A stretch of DNA of 64,000 nucleotides from Viscum album. Its lineage: Eukaryota > Streptophyta > Magnoliopsida > Santalales > Viscaceae. Each line of letters begins with the position of its first letter. Position 1 is the stretch's first letter. A program made the position numbers and the translations under genes. Shown here piece by piece: positions 59,139 to 64,000 of this stretch. Location of the stretch: contig OY728121.1 of NCBI GenBank assembly GCA_963277665.1, positions 961,036,097-961,100,096 on the forward strand, in the 5' to 3' direction. The notes under the pieces were generated by a model. It did not search any database. It saw only the letters and a program-made list of their open reading frames with translations, and had not been told where the DNA came from.

Positions 59139-60228
59139 ATGCCTCCCCGCGGATGACCAGCTAGAGCCCCGAGAGTTGTACGTACTGACAGCCCGCTGAG
59201 CGACGTGGCCTCAGTACATGGCCCTATCCCAGTTGAGGCACCAGCGGTACTACTACCTGTTGGGCCACCGATGCCACCAGTCCTAGCAAGAGTGGGTGCA
59301 CGTCTCTTGAGCGCACTGCATGAGTTTCAGCGCTAGAGGCCACCCAGGTTCAGGGGAGAGACGGACCCGCAGGAGGCTGAGGATTGGATGGAGGCTGTGG
59401 TGAGAGTCTTCAAGCTAGTGGGGACGCTAGCAGACTTCATGGTGATCCCTTCTGCCAGCCTTCTTCAGGAAGTAGCAGGCAGATTGTGGAGCCTGATGCA
59501 CCAGAAGCATGACGAGGCGACACTTCTGTGGGAAGACTTCAAGAGCCTGTTTTGGGAAGACTTTGTACCAGCCACCCTTCGAGCGGTGCATATACAGGAG
59601 CTACTACATCTACAGTAGGGTAGCATGACAGTGGCGCAATACTCAGTGAGGTTCATAGACCTCATGCGCTACTCCACAGATATGGAAAGGGACCCGTTAT
59701 TCAGGGCCCGAACCTTCGAGCAGGGGCTCAGGGAAGATATTAGAGATTCTGTTGTTTCTCACAGCATCCCGAGGTAGACAGGGGGGGTTGGAGCGAGCCC
59801 TCTTAGTGAAGAGTTTTCTTGCTGAGAAGTCTCCAGCAGCAAGACCCACCACTAGCAGACATGCGGCAGAGTCTTCTATAGCAGGCAGTAGACAGATGAT
59901 GCAGAGGTCCAAGAGGACCAGACCTACAGGTGGTCGACCGCATGACTCAGGGTCGGTAGTGCGAGGCACCAAGGGGAATGACAGAGCCGGACCTTCCATG
60001 TAATGTAACTCCTACGGCGGGATTGGTCACATGGCACGTGACTGTCCGAACCGCCATGCTGATGACCAGCAGTTAAACGAAGGACCTCCCAGGCAGAGGC
60101 AGAGGTTCGATCGAGGTGGACCTCAAGGAACAGGAGACCGAGATAGGGGAGATGGCCGTGCAGCTGGAGGTGGACGATGCTTCGAGGTGTTGCCACCACC
60201 ACCACCAGGAGGTCCAACCCGACCATAG
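59139..60228 (+). pseudogene. Element E gag: capsid domain and CCHC knuckle
   Basis: An ATG at 59139 opens a Pro/Ala/Val-rich N-terminus. The capsid part reads 'FRGETDPQEAEDWMEAVVRV' then 'LLWEDFKSLFWEDFVPATLR', followed after a stop by 'GSMTVAQYSVRFIDLMRYS'. All are usual Retrotrans_gag blocks. At about 59760 the frame shifts by one, and the basic linker 'SRQMMQRSKRTRPTGGRP' and the zinc knuckle continue in the new frame. The knuckle (60003-60045) reads C-N-S-Y-G-G-I-G-H-M-A-R-D-C, with Tyr replacing the second Cys. An Arg/Gly-rich tail ends at a stop at 60226. Only four stops and one indel are present, so this is a fairly recent copy. Confidence 0.88.
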
Positions 60229-60700
60229 GGAACAGGTGGACATGGGAGATCTCAGCTTCAGGATGCAGAAACATATGACTACAGAGCTCTAGAATCTAGA
60301 CAAGAGTGGTACTAGTTCCAGGCATGGGACTTTTGATCTTGATGCTTCTAGTTTCCTTGTTGTCATTGTTGTGTGTATTTGTACTTCGAGCTGCAGTAAT
60401 AAAAGATACTTGTCCCTGTGACATTTGCTTCCTTATTTTTTCTATACTAAGAGGTCCTGGTTAAAGCTGTTGACTTGACCCTCACTTTTAAGATTCCTAC
60501 TGGAGGAGACCCAGTTATCTCACGCTGATGTTGACAGTGTGAATCGACCCTTAGAGGTGAGAGTGACGGTTGGATCTCTTGGTAGTAACGTTGAGGCCTT
60601 ACGACGTCGTCCATGGGATGAATACATCATTCATGTCCGGATGGACTGTATTAGGCAAAGAACGTGGTTCATCTAGGGGATGAGACTAGATTTCAATTAT
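60229..60700 (+). other. Element E region of the pol deletion
   Basis: Around 60470-60510 'AVDLTLTFKIPTGGDPVIS' may be the post-protease block. A stretch that is not clearly coding follows ('ALRRRPWDEYIIHVRMDCI' in one frame). No RT, RNase H or integrase-core motif occurs. The deletion joins protease-end sequence to integrase-end sequence somewhere in this interval. Confidence 0.55.
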
Positions 60701-61272
60701 CGTCAAAGAAGAAATCTTAGAAGCTCTTGTGGGACCAAAGATGGTCCAGGCCATGATAGAGAAGGTCCAAGTCATCCAGGAGAGGATGAAGACTGCACAG
60801 AGCAGGCAGAATCATATGTTGATAAGAGATAGGACCACTGGAATTTGAGTTTGGCGACCACATTTTCTTATGAGTCTCACCTCGATGAGGTCTATGGAGA
60901 TGTGGTCGAGGCGACAAGTAATCTCCGAGGTTCAGCGGACCCTTTTAGGTCCTCAGCAGGGTAGGCAAGGTGGCTTACTGTTTTCCCCATCCACCTCAGT
61001 TCACCAGGTGCACGGTGACTTCCACGTATCTCAACTGAGGAGATACGAGCACAACCCTTCCCACATCATCGACCTCAAGGAGTTGGACGTCGATGGCAGG
61101 GCGACATGCGCGGAGATTCTAGTGGAGATCGAGGTTTGATAGGAGTGGGTCCTACGTGAATGATCGATTTCTCAGGTGTGATTTCACGCACAGCACAGGA
61201 ACCTATAGGGGAGCACCTAGGAGCGGAAGGCTCAGATGCGTGCTCAGTACCGCTTTTGTATCCTTAGTTTGT
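60700..61272 (+). pseudogene. Element E integrase end and chromodomain-like tail
   Basis: Starting near 60705 the translation reads 'LVGPKMVQAMIEKVQVIQER' then 'MKTAQSRQNHM', the block that follows the integrase core, and a decayed 'VWRPHFLMSL' (normally G-D-H-V-F-L-x-V-S). In the frame 60870-61138 it continues with 'VHQVHGDFHVSQLRRYEHNP' and 'SHIIDLKELDVDGRATCAEI', the usual lead into the chromodomain-like tail. The end ('AQMRAQYRF', about 61230-61255) follows after frame changes. The catalytic integrase core is absent, so this is a remnant only. Confidence 0.82.
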
Positions 61273-61299
61273 GTTAAAGCTTTACAGGTACGTAAATCC

Positions 61300-61314
61300 C
61301 TGAGGTGGGAGTAA
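61300..61314 (+). other. Polypurine tract of element E
   Basis: 'tgaggtgggagtaa' immediately precedes the TGTAAAGACC start of the 3' LTR. Confidence 0.7.
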
Positions 61315-64000
61315 TGTAAAGACCCGGAAATTTGAAGGAAATTTTTTTGTTAATTTTCTTTGGGATTTTACAAGAACGCAGTTTCTGATGGCGCCTGATT
61401 CCGATGCCCGGTGTGCCCGGAATCAATTTCTGAAGTTTAGCTCGGGTATGTTTAGTGAACGAACGAGCGAGTTTTTCTAACTTTTGAACCGATTCTCGAA
61501 ATCGAAATCTGAGGGCACCGATGAAACCGCAGCGCCAGTAATTGCTTAAGAACACCTTTTTTGGGGTTGTGTTTTCTCAGGAGGAGATGTTAAAAATTGT
61601 GGAAAGTAAAAATAAAATCGAGCTACAATTTTATTTCTTTTTAAGTGGTTATATCCTTTGAGTGGAAGTTGGGGATCTACCCATGAGAGGTTAAGAGGGT
61701 GGTGGGGCCCACACGAACTCCACCCCTTCAAATTCTCTAACCCCCCATAACTCTTCCCCTTTAAACTCCCTCTTTAATCTTGTTAACTCCCTTTTATTAA
61801 GTAACTCTTCCACTTCCTTTTTAATTTTTTAACATACCTCTTAATTAATTAAACAACTCATGGTTTAATTAATTAAGTGAATTGGATTTGAATTTTGTAA
61901 ATTTGAATGCATGGAATGGGTAAATAAAATAAGGTGGAGCCTTATTTTATTTTGGTTGGAATTGTTGTGTTAAGAGAAAGGGAAGAGAGCTCTTGAGTTT
62001 TGAAGAACTTCTTCCTCCAAAGAAGAACACTTCATCTCCTTTGATGAAGAACGTGAAGAACACCGACGCTTCGATGAAGAAAACCGTCTCATCTTGCATC
62101 TTCTCTCCACGTCGAAGGAAGCGAGACACTGCATTCTTCATCGGGCAAACACCGACGACGTTCCTTCTCCTCTTATTCCTCCACATTAAGGGGGGAGACA
62201 CCACCCTGGGGAAAGTCGCCATTGACGAGGACTCACCCTCCGACGTCAATGGAATCAGCACCGATCATCTGCGACGCCAACGACCTTCTCCTTCTGCGAG
62301 GCCCTCTTCCGCGACGTTCAATTTCGCGACGAGCCTTCGTTCAACAACGCTCAAGGTAGGGGTTTGAATATATGTTCTTGAATATTCGAGCGTTCTTCAT
62401 AATCATAGCCACTTTCTATCGATTAATGGGAGGGGGTCGGACCGCACAAATAGGGCCGACCCTCCTCCCTTAATTCTGTTGTTGACCTTATTGTGGTTTG
62501 GAACAGAGATGGCACGGTGCCGTTGCACCACACGGGATCATGCGACAAGGATGCGCGGTGTCATTGCGCCGCACCAGAGAATCACGAAAACACCGCGGCC
62601 GGGGCGGGGTCGCGGCGCCGTTGCGCCGCGCCGGTCAGACCAAGGCCGCAGACTTAGGCCGCGGCAGAGCAGGGAGCGGCGGCCGGCTTCCGGCCTCTGG
62701 CGTCGGAGTAGGGGGACGGGACCGTGCCAGTCCCGTGGCGGTAGTAGCCGGCCAGCCGGAGTGGGCTGGCCGGTCAGGGGATAAACCGGGGTTTCGTAAC
62801 CCCCAGTTGGAAGGGAGGAGCGGCCCCCCACGTGGGGGCCGCGTTTAATTAAACAGGGGGGCAGCGCCCCCCCCCCCCTTGTCCGCCCAGCTCGGTCACG
62901 CCGAGCTGGCTAGCGGACCACGCCAGCACGCCGGTCGGCCCGCGCCCAAGCGGGCCAGACCCGGACTCGGTTCGGGTCGACCCGGTTCGGGCCGTCCCCG
63001 GGGTCTCGGGCCGGGTCGGTCCGGGCCCGACACCCCCATTTTCGGACTGTTTTCGTTCTTTTGCCCATAGTTTGGGCTACATACCTCCAATCGATGCACT
63101 GTTAGTTGCGATGCGATTCTTGGATCGAGACGGTCGTTTTGGAATATTACACTCAGGGTTTCGGAGAACTTTGGGTCCAGCCAAGTTGGTTCAATCACGA
63201 AACAAATCGGGCCCTCAGAGCGGAAACGCTTATATCTCGAGCTTCGGACGTTTTATTGACATGCTGTCGACTTTGTTGGATTCATTTTCATGAGACGAAA
63301 CTTTTGGCATGATTCTCCTGAGTTTTGGATGCAGTTGGATAGTGGATGGGTTGGATTGTACCCGAAATCCAACCGGGCCCCTGGAACGGAAAAGATGATA
63401 ACTTTCAGATCGGATGTCCGTTTGACGAACCGTCAGCGGCGTTGGTGATATCGTTGAGAAACGGTCCCTATGAGTATACCCTATGAGAGTTCGGGGTACA
63501 TTTGAGATACGGATGGGTTGGTTCGCACACGAAACCAACCGGGCCCCTCAGACGAAAAGGCTAATAACTCACAGACCAGACATCCGTTTGACGCGCCGTC
63601 TGTTGCGTTGAGACCCCTATGATGAGGCGGTCCATTGAGATACTTCTTCGTGGGACTTTGGGATACTTGGAGTATCGACCTGTAGCTCATGGAGAGGACC
63701 CTTCCGGAGACGAGCGTTCTGAGTGCGAAGACCGTGTAGTTGGCTGAGACCAAATGACTGCTTGTCCGATTCGATTCAGAGTGACTAGCAAGCCCAGTGG
63801 GGAGCACTACCTTGTGAGGTGGCAGACCCATGGAAGAGGAGCACTACTCTGTGAGGTGGAAGACCCGTGGTACTCGACAGTAGGAGTACCTCTGTAGGCT
63901 ATGAGGGGGAGCACTACTGTGTGAGGTGGCAGACCCATGGCGGAGGAGCACTACTGTGTGAGGTGGCAGACCCGCGGTACTTGATAGGAGGAGTACCTCA
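61315..64000 (+). repeat. Element E 3' LTR, first 2.69 kb
   Basis: It is colinear with 55189 to about 57880 of the 5' LTR, including the 15-bp inverted repeat, the GC-rich stretch around 62570-63030, the ~170-bp hairpin repeats and the start of the 'gagcactactgtg' tandem. It is cut by the window end, so the target duplication cannot be checked. Confidence 0.92.

Larger units (their letters stand above)
55189..64000 (+). mobile_element. Element E: GC-rich Ty3 chromovirus with pol deletion, runs off the window
   Basis: 5' LTR 55189-58846, internal 58847-61314, 3' LTR from 61315 to beyond 64000. The internal region has a primer site, gag with a zinc knuckle, a possible protease tail, and then directly the end of integrase with a chromodomain-like tail, so RT, RNase H and the integrase core are missing. 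Composition changes sharply at 55189: the LTRs are GC-rich and keep many CpGs, unlike everything to the left. The two LTRs look about 88-90% alike by eye, similar to T. Confidence 0.87.

Noticed and set aside
1..64000. Host genes, tRNA or rRNA genes, or organelle-derived DNA
   Set aside because: No coherent host exons, tRNA cloverleaf sequence or rRNA signature was found on either strand. Recognisable protein sequence is all of retroelement type.

Overview
The window is AT-rich intergenic DNA of a flowering plant. I see no host protein gene and no RNA gene. Essentially all 64 kb can be read as LTR retrotransposons inserted into one another. A plant genome is indicated by Tekay/Del-type chromovirus gag-pol remnants, a tRNA-Asp-type primer site of the Athila/Tat kind, a DUF4283 + CCHC gag-like frame, and many stop codons that look like decay of methylated cytosines (CAA/CAG/CGA to TAA/TAG/TGA, TGG to TAG). 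I cannot name the species.

Layout, with element names used below. (A) 1-~7505, plus strand: very decayed Ty3 chromovirus; its 5' LTR begins left of the window. (B) 7506-8469 and ~17993-20470, minus strand: weak LTR pair of an old element, interrupted by (C1). (C1) 10383-17855, plus strand: element with LTRs of about 2.3 kb and one 709-codon gag-like frame (coiled coil plus three CCHC knuckles), no pol. (D) minus strand: pieces at ~20480-21541, 33285-34178, 34179-36474 and 54815-55188; a DUF4283/CCHC frame lying directly behind an LTR. (T) 21542-33284, plus strand: complete but dead Tekay-type chromovirus with 3.5-kb LTRs and a perfect 5-bp target duplication (TATTG). (F) ~36475-54814, plus strand: non-autonomous element with a tRNA-Asp primer site and an unknown reading frame. 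(G) 40384-52737, plus strand: LARD-like element with 5.3-kb LTRs around only 1.8 kb, nested in F. (E) 55189-beyond 64000, plus strand: GC-rich element with 3.66-kb LTRs, an intact gag region, and most of pol deleted.

Inferred order of events: D is old. T inserted into the D reading frame. F inserted into the D LTR, and G then inserted into F. E inserted into the upstream part of the same D LTR. B lies against the D internal region, C1 inserted into B, and A abuts B on the left.

How the elements relate: T, G and D share one LTR architecture: a TATA box, an ordered array of a GACTACC-type motif every ~170-210 bp, then a splice-donor-like site, and later a branch-point/acceptor-like site. This suggests a spliced LTR leader common to the coding element T and the apparently dependent elements G and D. 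If so, T-like elements are the likely source of proteins for G and D. All comparisons were made by eye, so identities are approximate.
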